NCBI GenBank assembly: GCA_963931865.1
Contig: OZ007512.1
Span: 10,859,160-10,923,159 of the forward strand
DNA from: Axinella damicornis
Taxonomy: Eukaryota > Porifera > Demospongiae > Axinellida > Axinellidae
Direction of reading: 5' to 3'
DNA length: 64,000 nucleotides
In this document: positions 36,601 through 51,400 of the stretch, one piece after another
How positions within the stretch are numbered: the stretch's first letter is position 1
Layout of the letters: every line of letters begins with the position of its first letter
The notes under the pieces: model-generated
Database searches by the model: none
The model's input: only the letters and a program-made list of their open reading frames with translations
Told to the model about the DNA's origin: nothing
Position numbers and translations under genes: made by a program

Positions 36601-39600
36601 TCGGCCATGCTTTCAAAATTATCTATCTAGCTTAGCTAGCTAGGTAGAGCTGTGTGTGGCATATGCATGTTCTGTAATTTGGGAAATTTGTTGCTACTTC
36701 GTAGGCCTAAGACAGCTATGAAAATTAAACTCACAAAAGTTTTCGCAACAATAATTTATGATCCGAAAATAACGTGCACAGTGTGGCCACACGTACACAT
36801 AGCCGTTGACTGCAGTCCTATGTGTGCACAAGAATAACCTGCAGCAACCTGCTCCTCACTCTAATATATTCATAGCCTTGAAATTGCACCTCAAAAGTGA
36901 TTATGGGTTTTTGCTTGGCTACGCATGAATCTACTTACCAGGACTGTGAATACATAACTCAGGACTATGTGAGTATATGCCACCACGTATGTAACTAAGC
37001 CTCCAGCACTGTGTCTTGGCACTTTAGTGCCGAGACAAAGAGAATGTCACCTCCCACTAGCTGCAGACTGGTGTACTACCTTTGTTCTTCCTGCTGTCCA
37101 GGGTTCCAAGGTAATGAAAATGAAGCCATGACCGTGCCTGGGGACTAGGCTAGAAAGCATGATCACCATGGTAGCCTACTGCTAGCTTCTGGATTTGTAG
37201 GCACTAATGTGGTTTACTTTGTAATCACCTTAAGTGTGGTTTTGGTATTATGGTTTTTGCTTGTTTTCTGCGTTGTACATGAATTTGGTTAGTGTTTAGC
37301 CAGATCAGAGTTGTGAGAATCGGCCTGACATAACAGACTAATTGTACATGCCTCAAATTGCATATTCCCTATCTTGCAGTGCAATGCTTTGGCTGAAATT
37401 GCACAAGCTTTGGATGAAAATGATGTGAAGAGATTCTTTGAAGAGTATCCGAACTTGATGCACGTGAGTATATATGGTGCGTGTCTTTAAAATTGATGCT
37501 GAGGTTCGGAACACTTTTCCAATATGGGTCTGTGGCACAGCTTCGCCGCAAACCAGAAGGCTTCTTCCAAAAACCGGAAGGCTTCTTCTGAGAATCGGAA
37601 GGTTTTTTCCAGAGACACAGATGAATTCTTCCAAAGAGCACTGGTTTGTACGTACCTAAGTCTCCGTGAAACAGTGCAGCTTCACTTACGGATCTTCCAG
37701 AGCTTTGTTTTGATCTTCCGTAGCTGCGTTTAGGTCTTCGGAGATGCATTTGTAACAGAAACCCGGACCTGTGACGAAAAGATTTATGAATCTCAGCATC
37801 AACTTTAAGATGTGTACCGTAGCTAAGCTACCTGACGCAAAAAGTCTGTCTCCTCGGGCGTACTAAGGAATGGGAAATCAATTTCACGTCACGCGGAGAA
37901 TAAATTATAGTCTGCGGAAATATTCATTTAGTGTACGGAGAAAGATAATGGCGGCGCGAAAAAAACGAGCAGAGTATAGTCTACTAGTGTGTCTCTCAAG
38001 ATGATAGTTGTAGCTTCGCTTTGTGCTAGTTGTAGCCTATACCTTTGGTAGTTGCTTGTGTGACTACGTGGTGCTGCTCCTGTGTGGATTTCGAACGGCT
38101 GTATGTGCTTGAACTTTACACTGTGTCCTGCCGACTGTGTACATGGAAAGTGTTGGACGAAAGGCGGAGGCGAAGAACGCTACACAAAGTTGTCGGATAT
38201 GGCTTGGGGGGTTGAGTATGAATCGGCAATAGCAAAACTTGCTACATGGAAGTGAGTTCACCGTTGATACTCGTTTATGGGCGTACTTTGTGTCGTAACG
38301 CTACTCGATGTTGATGGCTTTCGGCGTCCAGCAGGAGTGTTGTTGGTGACTGCCGATTCATGTAGATGGTTCCGTGTGTAGTACCATGAGCTGAACGTGT
38401 ACAGAAAGTTTGGTCGCGGACAAAAGTTGTCTTCACCTCCGCCTTTTGTGATTTATTCTTAATTATTAGACTATTGATGTAGGCCGCAATTACTAGCCAC
38501 GCCCACATATGGGGTTTCCATGGTAACGTGCATATAGCTTGGGGTTTCTATTATACAGGTATCATCATACTCCATCTGATTCCTTGTAGTTTACAAAATA
38601 ATGATGAAAGTGTACCTGTATGTCTAGAACTCAAATTATGCCATTCCCGTACCTTAGTTCGCCTGAGTCAAGTTTATTTATCATTATTGCAGAAAGCAAA
38701 TGTGCTGAAAACAAGATTCTTGAATGGAAATCCGTCTCCTGCCACATTCCTTATCAGAAACGGACTTCTGGACATGGTACGTGTATGATTCAATCTCATC
38801 TGTGTCTTCTAAGAGTATAGTCCCGGCCCCAGACCCAACCAACCCCAGTGCGGATCGCTTCCAGTATCACACGTGGGGAGGGAGGTCTGGTGAACTTGCT
38901 ACATAAAAATTAGTCATCCGCGGAATTTCAGAGGGCTGAATCTGATTGGTTGATTAGCTAGTAATGACGTTTGGAATGTTCATGCCACGCGCGCCGTGCG
39001 CTAATTCCTGCTAGTTAAGCTAGCTAGCTGCTCAACAAAGTTGTCGAGACCGCGATTACAGCTGTATTTCGCCAACTGGGGTTGACGGTCACTAGCTACG
39101 GTGAAGTCGGAACAGCTCGAAGTCGTGAGAGAGCTGGTGAAAGGTCAAACTGGTGAATTTTGTATCGATTCCGACGGGCAGGATGGAATGTCGCTCTGCT
39201 GTAGTGGATGCCTGCCTCCTTCAGTGTCAGGGAGAGCTGATTGTCATTGTAATGAACCCTCTGAAGGTGTTCATGTTACCAGGAGCACCGCTTCGTGGCG
39301 CTCATGGCCTCCTGATGTAGACCATGGACTCTTTGTGCTACCTGGAGTTGGCGTTAGTGCCGAAAATCGGGGCGGAGTCATCAGCAGAAGGGTAGAGAAC
39401 AGGGGCATTCTTAGCCCGGAGGCAGTAGCAAGTGGAGAGAGAGCACCAGGAATGCCTGGATGCTGTCTTTGTGGATGAGGCACACTGCATTGAGAAATGG
39501 CGAGTTCTCCACCCTTCTACCTAAGCTTCATCTTTGACACTAGCGTGATGGTATCTTGCTGCAACTTGGCATAGGCCCTAGCTTAGAAGCTGTAGTCGTA

Positions 39601-42600
39601 CTCCGGTAAGACAACTAACTGTTCAATACACATTGCTAGCTCCACTGTGCACTTTTGAGTATTCTTGAGTTGTAATCTTGCACCAGCCATTTACTATTCA
39701 GAATGACTGCAGCATGCTACATCCCATAATGTTCTTATGTAGCAAGTTTACCAGACCCTCCCTCCCTGCGCGGAACTGGAGCGATCCGCGCTGGGGTTAG
39801 TTTGGGTCTGGGGCCGAGACTACTAAGAGTACTGACAAATGATGTGAGTTTTGTCACAACTTTAGGTTCAGTTTCAGATCCATGCTATAGAGGTGTGTGG
39901 CAACACTGTGACCGGTTTCTTGGACAAGCTAGTTTGGGCATTTCATGAGGTATGTATCAATGGCTTCAGCTACACTGTATCCATTTACTCTTGTGTTGTC
40001 TTTCACAGATTCGCGGAGGAGAAACACTTCCTTGGGATGGTAAGTTGAATAGATATGTTCTTGTATAGTATACAGTAAAGTTTTAGTGTCTGGTCAAAGA
40101 GGAGGGTTGACTTACGTACAGGGATTTGCTAAAATATCTACACCCAAAGTACTATCTACTAGTCTGCTGATCACTAGCTTACATAGACTCTGTGGGGATA
40201 GGAGACAAGAGTATTTACTGTGCAATTCAGCTAGCCAAATCAGCTCAACTGGAGTTGCATTAGTCCTGCTGCTATATAGAAGTCAGGATATGTAATGGAC
40301 AGACATTAAATGTGGGTGTACATAGACATGGCCAAATTAGGTTTTAGGGCAACAATATCAGCTGTATACTTACGTATACTGCATTTTGTCCTCTTTCAGT
40401 TCCAAATGTTCTGCAGAGACTGTTCAGTGGTGGATTTCAGCTCAATGTTAGCATTGGTGTCATCGGGTCTGATTTCAAAGTTGACTGTAAGCCATTATGT
40501 GACATTCTTGTGTAGAAATTGAAGATTATTCCAGCATTAATGCCTAGAATGCATACAGTACTGTAAAATGTCAAAAGCTCCATTGCACGATGCCCATAAA
40601 CAGGGGCCAAATCCAAGCTGCAAGAGAGATCCTATGTATAAAACAGAAGCAAGACATGCAGGTCAACAGAACGTACATTGTATGCACTGGAACACTAGAT
40701 TACAACAACATTGATCAATTTGTTGTGCTGACAGTATTACAATGCTCACTGCACTGTCTTCCCTCGACTTTTTTCCTTTGGACCTAGCTATTTCTGAGAT
40801 CGATCTTGCTGCTACGGTTTGTCACATTTTTGTATAAATCGCAATCAATATTATTTTATATCAGTAACTGCATCCTTTGATTTCTGTATGGGGTTTTCAC
40901 ATAATTTACTCATGCACTTTGATTATTCCAACAGCTTGCCCACCACTGACATACAATACATCTCGTTACCCTTCTTCACACAGACCCCAGCAAGGTTTGT
41001 TTGATTTGCCTGTAGCAATTCTAACATCATTACTTGAATGTGTCCATGCCAACAGGAGCAACACCCATGTCACAGCCTTCACACAGTGGAACTCATCCAC
41101 ACTCGTCTGCAGTCAGTTGCTCAACAAAGACAGAACCAAAACATGATGGTTAGTTTTGAGGAAGAGTCTATCAGACCAAGAGCATACAACATTATAATCT
41201 TATGCTGGCCCGAACTGACTCAAAGTTTTGCAGGTATGTAATCTACGGTGCGTGTCTTTAAAACAAAACTGTTACAAATGCATCTCTGGAAGGCCTAAAG
41301 GCAGCTCCGGAAGATCCGTAATCAAAGTGGAGCTGCACCATATTTCAGAAACTTAGGTATGTACAAAGCCAGTCCTCTTTGGAAGAACCCTTCTGCATCT
41401 TCGAAAGAAATCTTCTGGTTCTAGCAAGAAGCCATGCAAGATGGGAAGTTGAAGCTTCTGTCTGTGTGTGATGATGAAAAGAGGTTATGAAAGCCAAACA
41501 TTGTTAGCTGCTAATGGGAAGAGGTTAACTCTGGCATTACATTTTATGGTGAGATGATCAATCACATCATTCTTAAGCCTGTCTACCAACTGGGCCGAAT
41601 CTATAAAGCTGGCGGTGTAAAGGAATGGCTGCCAATATCGAATCTGGTTGCAGGAACGATGAAGATTGCTTGTAAACTTTGTCTCTTTCCCTTCCATAAT
41701 AATCATCTGCACATCAACTGAATTTTATGTTGCTTGAGCCAAACAGAAGATTGTACCTATAAATTCACATGCTGGTACGTAATATATGCTCTTTGTTTGT
41801 GCAACTGCTCTTGTTTTGAAATGAATAGTGCACTAAAGTTACTCATACGGTAATTGACTTCACTCAGTTTGATTTCTGTCCAGAGACCACAGCATTGCTG
41901 AACGGAGTGCCTCTTGGCTCATTCCATTCATCTCCCAGATCAAGAGAAAACAGTTAAGTATAAATTATACTGTCTTTCAAAATAGTTCTAAGTCATTCCT
42001 TGAATTATTTCTTCTGCAGTAGTTCCACAGCAGATGTTACAGGGCACGAAATCCCATTCATCTACTACTGCAGAGGGCTCACATCTTGCTCCACAACAAG
42101 GTAAACCAAGTGCATTCGACTGTGACTGGTATTGTCTGATACTCAATGTGGCTGAGTGTGTATTACTATTTTTGCTTTACAGCCACTTCCACAGCCACAC
42201 CCACAGCCACCTCCGCAGCCACACCCACAGCTACACCCACACCCACAGCCACCTCCACAGCCACACCCACAGTTACACCCACACCCACAACCACCCCCAC
42301 AGAGGCGGATACACATGACCTTCCTTCTGATGTTGAAACGGATGGCCCACTAAATCAGCATCAGACTCGCAGTGAACCACAAGAAGGCAAGCCTAATGGG
42401 ACGGAATCACGCAGACAGACTGAAAGAGGTATTTATATCAATCTATTGATGTGTTCCCCAGGTCTCACAGAAAGTAACAGGAGTAGCTTGGCAGAGAAAT
42501 GGGTGAACTCAGGACCTACAGGTAGTTGCTACAGTCTCTCAGAAAGACATTATTGTCCTGATTCCAGTAACCAGTGATTGTGTTGCTGTTGTAGACATCC

Positions 42601-45380
42601 AGCGAACCAGACCAAGCAGAACACCTATCCCATACTACCACCAAGGGAATGGACATGGATGCCAAATTGATGCGTCAATGGAGTATGTAACAGAAGGGGG
42701 AGTTCTCAATGACCCACGGCATTGTCAAGCTTCCACTGAGAGGTGTGTACATGCATGCACGGATATGAATGACTTTCACGGATAGAATATCAACACCTAC
42801 TTCATGCAGTTACACAGAGACAGCACACCACAGACAGAGGGAGCAGCACAATGTTGATGGTGAAGCTACTGACATGGTTACAAAAGACCCATCTGCACTT
42901 ATAATACGGGTATAAAATTATGTGTAGTGCTTAGGGAAGAATGGTGGGTAGCCCATGCAATGTTTAGACATTCCTTTTTGCTTACTTTCAGACTACAAGC
43001 ACCACTCCAGAAAACTTGGCCTACGAAGCAGCGCCACTAAGACTTCCAAGAAGTTTTCCAGTAGGTATCCACGGTAGCATAACAAAATGACTTTATTTCA
43101 AAATTTGTCTCAGCGGTTTTGCTTAGTATCAACCTCAGTGAAAATGCACTGGTCATGATAATACACTTACGTACAAGGCAGTTAGCTATATATAAACCAT
43201 GCCCACTGGTACGACAATGCACTCAACTGTACACAGGCGTTTTCAGGATATGCGTGAGTCAGGAGGTGCCTCCCACAGAGGCTGTAAAGTAGATGAGAAT
43301 TTATTGTTTTCTGCCATCATCTCATGATTCATGGCTCTCGTGACAACTTTGTGCTTTGCACTATACTGTCACCATCTGCTTTCTGCTTCCGTGCCCCTTA
43401 GTTAGATCATAACACTACCTACTTGCTTGCTGTGTCATTGACAGCTTGTAGTCTGCTCCGGACTCTCTTGATTGTGATCTTGTTGCCTTCTTGGCCGGCC
43501 GGCCCCGCTTTCTCGAGCAGCTTGTCATCATTGATCTCTCTGTTCAGGACTCTCTTGTTGCCTGTTTAACGGTCCCATTTCTCAGGCAGAGCTTGCACTC
43601 TGCATTCAAAACCTTCCAGTTGCCTTCCTAATAGTCTGGCTGGCTTGCTTGAGCAGCTTGTGGGCACTGGGCCATCTTATGTCCTACATGCAGAGGACAT
43701 CATGGTGATGTGCCTGTTAGACTGCTTCAGCTATTGCCAGACTGGTAACACTCAACTCAACCAGTGATGGCACAGGTCTAAGTGTAATTTTAGTGTATGT
43801 GTCTGATTGTCATATTACAATTTCTGTCGCCTCAGTCATGTGCATGCAAATACTCCATGTTCTGCATTGCACTCACGCTCGCCCAACAATATGATGCATT
43901 CTCCTAGTGATACATGATTTGCTGGTTTTAAAGTACTCAAGTGTAGCTCTTTAGGGCCTAAGTTTATTCTCAAGGTGTTTTTCAGTCTTGACAACACTTA
44001 AATTCATTCCCTGGCGTTGCTTGGCTCAAAACTGCTTCCACAGGTAATTTAAGGTAGCATTATACCTTTACCGTTAGGGTACCTTTAACCGTCGGGGCCC
44101 CGACGGTTAAAGGTACCCTAACGGTAAAGGTATAATGCTACCTTAAGCCATCCTAAGCAGATGCGTGACTAATCACACCCACAAATTTCCCCTGTCCTAC
44201 CCCTCCTGCTCACACAGAACCTAAGTCCCAAGGACATTACTGGGTGTGACATCACGAAGCTGAAAGTTTCATCAGTGGTGGAGTTTTTTTTTTGGGGGGG
44301 GGGGGGGGGGGGCTAGTAAAAGTAACTTGCGTCTATGGATTTGTTCCGATCATCAATTTTAGTCTCCAGCGCTAGACAAGTCACCTTGAACTTCAAACTC
44401 AGGTCAGATGTGTGTCATGAATGCATTCACAGGACCGGTAGTGGGTGTAGCAACACAAAACTTTTTGGGCACACTTCGCGCGCTAGTGGCTGAACCCCCC
44501 TTTCTAAATTTCTAAATCTGCCACTGTTCATAATGCACTATGGGCCCTAAAGGACTTTAAGGCCTAGCTTCACCGTGAATGGATACAGATGTGGTCAAAG
44601 CAGACCCATCTATACTCGCGAAAGAGCCCTGGGGTATAATAAAACTAGTACAGGGAGGAATGGTAGCCCATGCAATGTTCAGAAGATAAACACTCTCTTT
44701 GCACAGGAGAATCTAGCTATAGCTAGATATGGGACTGAACGGTCATTGTCAAAGTTGCCCCATGCATGATCGACCGTCCACATGCTATTTGAGTCCCTTG
44801 TCCCACTCCCCTCTGGTGAAAATACAGCATAATGTAGTTTCACCTAGCCTCTCATTCATGCTGAGATTAAGATTACAACAATCACAAGTATTCACAGAGC
44901 CTCAATGTATGGTAATGGGACTAATAATTTGGTACTGCATGTTTAGGGCTTTCATTACTTGCAGGTACCTCCTATGACAGTCACAGATTCCAGATCTGGA
45001 TCTTCGCCTTCAACCATTTCTCCAACTTCTGCTCAGCAAAGCATTTCAACACAACAAGGTGCACAGCTACGTATGGTACACATGCATTGTACATGTAGTT
45101 ACTAGTTTCATTCCTAGGCTTCTAAGAGTGACACAAAAATATTGTGCATGTGCTTGAGGTTGAAATGGCTCATGATGTCTTTAGGTCACACTGGTGGTAG
45201 GAAGTTAGGTGGAAAACGTAGGGAAACAGCAGAAATCAGGAGTATGAAACCGTTGAATCCCACTCCAGATGATTCTCAGACAGGTATATGTATGTGTTGA
45301 CTCAGTTGAGAGATAGCAACTTCGAGCTATACATCATATTAAGCATGCATGTGTGTGTGTGTGTGTGTGTGTGCATGTGT

Positions 45381-45411
<31 letters not shown>

Positions 45412-48400
45412 CGTATGTGTGCGTGTGTGTGTGACGGAAGTGGGACATACGAGGGGCGGGATTAGACTAGTAGTGCATTACCTTCAGCTTTGTACTGGTG
45501 TGGCTAGCAGAAGTGGGGTTTGGCAGGCAAGACTGCATGGACTAGTGATGTGCACAACCTTCATACTGATGCCAGTGCTCACCAGAGACACTCGCACAAG
45601 GCTGTTGCTGCGTCAGAGTAAGGAGCTACACCAGACATATCTATTTCTGAAGAGATAACTGTCGTGCACCGTGTTGCGCTAACATGAGAGTAACAGAGTT
45701 TGTCAGACCAGCCAGACTGCTCATGTAGGCGACTGAGGGGGCAGTAGCTGAAGCAAGTGAAGCGATCGAAGCTACTTGTACTATTTACATATCTATCCAT
45801 ATTCTTGTTTATCACTTAATTCAAGGCCACCGTAACTCAGAGAGCAAACTGCTTCAATCAATAGAGTATGTTTGTATCCACACTTAACACCACCTACTGA
45901 GAGCAGGCCATTTTGCCGACAAGGAGATAAGGCCTGGTACATTTTCTGCGAGGTCCGGAGCTATAATAAATAAATAAACTCTTCTAGCATTCAGCAGAGG
46001 GTGGAGACTGCTTCAACGAAGGTTGTAGCAACAGCTCACTTCTATAGTAGTGAGGACATTGCTACTCTACCCTGCATCTGGAACAGCTACTGACCTAGAT
46101 ATTTGTTATTGGCAGTGATATTAATTACTATTCCACCTGAAAGACCTTTTCAAGCTAAAAGTAGAGGATTGCCGAAAAGCAAAGTTACAAGATTCGCTGA
46201 AATAAGATGTAACTGTCCTAATACTTTTAGATTTTACATCCAGTCAGTGGATACTGTAGCCTTCATTATACACAATGTATGTACATACAGCCATAGATAA
46301 TAGAATACTCACGTGAGTATTCTATTATCTATGATACAGCTAACAGATCTTATGGAAGCTCTTGACTCTATTTCATCAGGTACTTCCAGAGTAGAAAGAA
46401 GATCAGCTACCCAAGGTTCCTTACTGAGGCAAAGGTCTCCAGCTTCTACTGCAGCTTCTACTGCAACATCTTCAAGACGTGAGTAATAGGATTGCATGAT
46501 AACTATTAAGTTTATTAAGCATGTACATGTATCTGTTTTCTTTATATAGGACCTCACACTTTAAACAGGGATGGAAAAATTCGTGATGAAACCGACAGTC
46601 GTCCCAGAAAGTGTCGCAGGATGCTTCCTCAAATTCCTTCAACAGGAGCACACAGAGATCATGGCAGTAGTGAGTGTATCCCATGTGGCCAATTCCCATT
46701 TTGTCAATTCTCACTTGTCAACACCCATAGCATAGTTCAGTATTGCATGATATAAATCTGTATAGGGGGGTTGTATACTGCACTGTTTTATGCTATCATC
46801 CCAACCTTGTCGCCATGCTTTTTGCCGTTTGCTATACCTACATCTCTTTACATTTGAACGATATACATCTCTTTAAATTTGAACGACCTACATCTCTATA
46901 AATTTGAACGACCTACATCTCTTTACATTTCAACGACCAGCAGAAGTCTGTCTTCACACACAGCAGGCCTCAGTTGATAGTCTTCAGTTCAAAATTCAAA
47001 TGTGATTTGTGTGCATGCGTACAGGTGGGAAAACTGGTATCACACATGAAAAGCGATGGGTGGTTTCAAGCGCCTCATGAGACATGGTTGTGAAAAGCAG
47101 TGGGCTTGTGCCTGCTCAGTGTATATAATGTTGCTGTTTTGTGTGAAAACCGTCGTGAGAGAATCAATCATGCAATTTTGAACTAGTCCGTCTGAAGAAG
47201 AAAAAGAAGAAACCGATTTTGGTGGTTTGGCAACTTTGTTTCGATACTTTCGCGATGCTTTTTCACGACATTGGGAGTCTTCTTGGTCAAGAAAACACTT
47301 GAAGATGAATGGTACATTGTCATAAAGTTTGTTTGAGAGATGTTTGTATTAGCATACATTGCGTGTCTGCTGACTCTATGATACAGTGTGTAATCATTTA
47401 TCGTGTTTCCTCACCCTACGGCTGTACTTGGACGAGTTGACAGCAAGCGGCATGGCAATGGTAAATGCTAACAGTGGAACAGTTATCTGAGCCACTGAAA
47501 TGACCGATGACAACAGTGGTTTTGAGCTTCTTAGCGAGGATCTTCTATCGTACTTTGAGCACATGCCTGCCTTCAAGCCCAGCCTCTACTACCGATAATT
47601 TACCCAGTGTTCACCTCCATCCGGTTCCATTCCAGCCCCACCCCAGCAGCAATTGCAGCTTCAGGACAATGTAGTGGAGCACTTCATCGGCGAACAGTGA
47701 AATGACAACACAAATGGTTGTGTTTTTGTATGAGCTGACTGTGGTAGTGGCTTATTTATCATTGTTCCTAGTAGCAATATCCTTGATACCCCTTTCTTCA
47801 TGGGCGATAGGGACCCCAGTTGCTCTTGCTAGCATTTGCCATACATTTTCTGTGGGAATAGCCGCAGACTGTTGGAAACATGATAAATATAGGGAAATAT
47901 CACGAGTCTGTTGTCGTATTGCATGAGTGCCGCAGGCACGAGTGACAATACGGCAACAGACAAGTGATGTTTCCCAGTACACGGTAAATAATGTATTTAT
48001 CCTACAGCTATTACAGTTGCCAGCCCTGACGCGCCGGCGCTAGTACTCGTCGCTTTAGTAGTACTTGGCAATGCTCATTCTTGCTTGGACACAAACAAGA
48101 CACTGCCGTTTTAGGACTGTCTTTGAGCGACTTACTAGGCACAGAACTCCTTTGATGATGAACGTCGATTTCTCTGAGTCCGGTACCGGTACCTGGTTCA
48201 GTACTCTGGGTAGTTCCAGCACTATATTATATATTACTAGGGGCAAAAAATTTTCCCCAAAAATTCTAGGAGATTTAGTGATGGCCTGTCACATTCCATG
48301 CACCTCATGAAAAACCTAAGAAACAAGAGGAAATGCCATTAACCAGCCTCAGTCCCATCCCATTTATTAAAAAATGTAGAATTTAGGGATGGGATGGGAC

Positions 48401-51400
48401 TGAGGCTGGTTAATGGCATTTCCTCTTGTTTCTTAGGTTTTTCATGAGGTGCATGGAATGTGACAGGCCATCACTAAATCTCCTAGAATTTTTGGGGAAA
48501 ATTTTTTGCCCCTAGTTTGTGCACTTTTTTTGAGCGCATGAAATGCGTAGCTTATTAGTCATGGTATGTGCAACATCACCATAAAGGTACAGGCATTGGG
48601 TACAGGGATACTGGATGTAGCTATGCCCTGATGTCAGATTTTAAGGTGTTGTTACATGTACCTAATCACAATGTCAGCAAAGGAAAGCTATGACAGTCTC
48701 TCATGATGGCAGTGATGGATGTGGACCTTCTGCTGGGCATTGAGCAGGCTTTGTTGCTTCCATTAATAATATTGTTCTACGCACGTTGCTCATGTCATCA
48801 TGTCATCAGCTACAATAGTCTCGGAACCAGACCCTTCGCGCGGGGGAGGAGGAAAGGGTCTGGGCACCATCCTACATTCGAGTTGTCCTCACAGAATGTA
48901 ATTATGCGCGGTAATTAGCGATCAACTGCGATACCACGCGTACGATCATAGTCGACCTGCTCGTTGCTCTCCTCGACTTTTGTCAGACACTCGCGGGTAA
49001 CGCGGTACGGCACAGTGATTTGCCGTGTCTAGTCGCTGGCGACACTGAAAGTCTGGAGAAAAATCGTTTCCCTGACGTCATTCGCAATCAACGCTTCTGA
49101 TTTGTTAGGTCAACATTCCGACCTGGGGACAACTCGAATGTAAGATGGTGCCCAGACCCTTTCCTCCTCCCCCGCGCGAAGGGTCTGGTTCCGAGACTAC
49201 AGCTAGCTACAAGTCTGTGGTGGGCGTTCACCCTTCATCAGATCAGAGAGCTTGATGGCAGTCATAATTATAGGTCACGTACATGCAATGGCTCCATATA
49301 ATAGTTTAAAACTCCACAGTTCTGGTCAGTATTGGTACAAGTACAAGTCTTGTTCTGCACTGTAGCTACGTCATGAAAAAGAAAGCCACGCCCCCATATG
49401 GCACAGCCACGATAGATCTTGACAAGAACAGGTTGGTAGAAATTCCTCTCAGCGGTAGTGAGCCACCAGATGACGGATTGACAAGGATTCAGTAAGTGTC
49501 TCAAACACAGCTATCACAAGCAAAAAGAACACAACATGCACTAGCATGTGAAATGCGCATGCGCAATTGGCCGAACGCGTGACCTCTGGCTGCCTCAAAA
49601 TGGCGTCGTGCTACAATTTCGTCGAATGGCAGCTAACCAAAACTGCTGTTCTTGCCAGTTTGCAGACATACGGACGCAAAGACTCTACTGCGGAGAAAGC
49701 GGTGTTGTTCTGTGCTTAAATCAGTTCAAGGACTCCTTCCGTTGGTGAGCTATGCTTGACTATGAGAAAGAAGAAGAAGAAGAAGAAGAAGAAGAAGAAA
49801 GAAGATGACGAAATCGGAATTTTACAGCGACTTGTCTCTCGACTCCCGCGTACTCTCAGGTACGTTTAAGAGTGTTTTTGTGAACTGCTAGGCAGTGTCA
49901 TTCTGTCTGTATGCTTGGTTTGGGCCTTTGTAGCTTCTTTTGCCGTTTTCCTGCTAGTGCATCAGTATGGTAAATTCGAAAATTCCTTGGCCATCCCTAA
50001 ATAGAGAACGCTATCGCGTTCTCTGATACACTGTGTACACGTACCTGGTGACTCACACGTGCAAGCCACTATGTCTACGTATTGTTTACATGAAAACACA
50101 ACCCGTGTAAACTTCATACCCTCAGGAAGAGTGGAGTGTAATACGGCCCCATATTCCACTGTAGCTCTCCATACATTATCAACGGAGCAAGTCTACAGCT
50201 GTGGGATAATGTTATATATTTTCCTACTTTTAATTCTGATCTTTATGATTTGCAGGCCCACAACCCCAAAGATCAGGTCTACCAAGAACTCACAGTGCAC
50301 AAAACAAACCTGAACTAGCACCTCCCCGCCTTCCTAAATCAGCCCCAAGGGTGCCAGATGTTTCACCAGTGGTATCCACAGTTGCAACCCCTTCACCCCC
50401 TAAGAGCTCTTCACCACATGACGAAGTTCGTGCTACTCAGCAGAAAATGAAGCATCAGAACGCTCCAAACTCAGCTTCAATGTCACCACCTACCAGAGTA
50501 GCTACACAACAGGAAGAAGGTACATAAAATGGCGAATTCCTGTCCCAGGCCACTTCCTTACTTCCTTAGTTTTACTTACTCAAATGTACCAGGGTATTAT
50601 GGCATGGGCATGGCTCATGGTATACTTATTACAAGCAACAATCATTAGTAGGTCAGAATGAGCCTCAATCATATGCTAGCTCAAACTAATGTGGCTGGAC
50701 TGCAAAAATGAAAATGCAAACTTGAGCTCACTAGTGAACTGCAAATGTAGCTACGTGTTCATTCTGAAGAGGAAGTCTTCAATTTTATTTAGTGACCAAT
50801 TTTGGCCAAACCGCCAAAATTGGTTTTCTTCTTTCTTCAGACTGGCTACTTGTGTAACTTCCTCACAACAAAACAGCAACATTATTCACTGAGCAGTGTA
50901 CGACCCCACTGCTTTTCTTAACTCACGAGACAACTTGAAACCACCCACTTAAGAACTATGGCTTCATGTGTGACATCATCTTATTCACTTGTACACATGC
51001 GTACAAATCAATTTTGAACTCTGAACTGAAACTGTCAACTATGCACATTTCTGCTGCTCGTTCAGCTCAAGCATCCACCTGCTGCTAAAAAATGTGACAT
51101 AAACAACATTAGTGCTACTCACGTGACCCTCAATGAATCAGATGCCTCATAGTCAATCACATGACTGAACCATAATGTACAATTTAGTGTGTATTATCAG
51201 TGAGTAACACGTGCATTACGGGGTTAGTGCACTCAAAAGTTGTCACGTTCATATACACGTGCAGTGTATACAGAGATTTTTGTGACTGTCTCATGTCATT
51301 TGGGGTTTGCCGTAGCTAGTAAATCACTGCAAAGACATCACGGTGTATCACCAAGTTGCAAACACAAATCAACATGTCAGCAATTTTGACTCATGCATTT

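Noticed and set aside
42156..42353. Frame reading QPHPQPPPQ repeats
   Set aside because: Shadow of the Thr/Pro/Ala-rich exon 42183-42428, whose phase is fixed by its neighbours.
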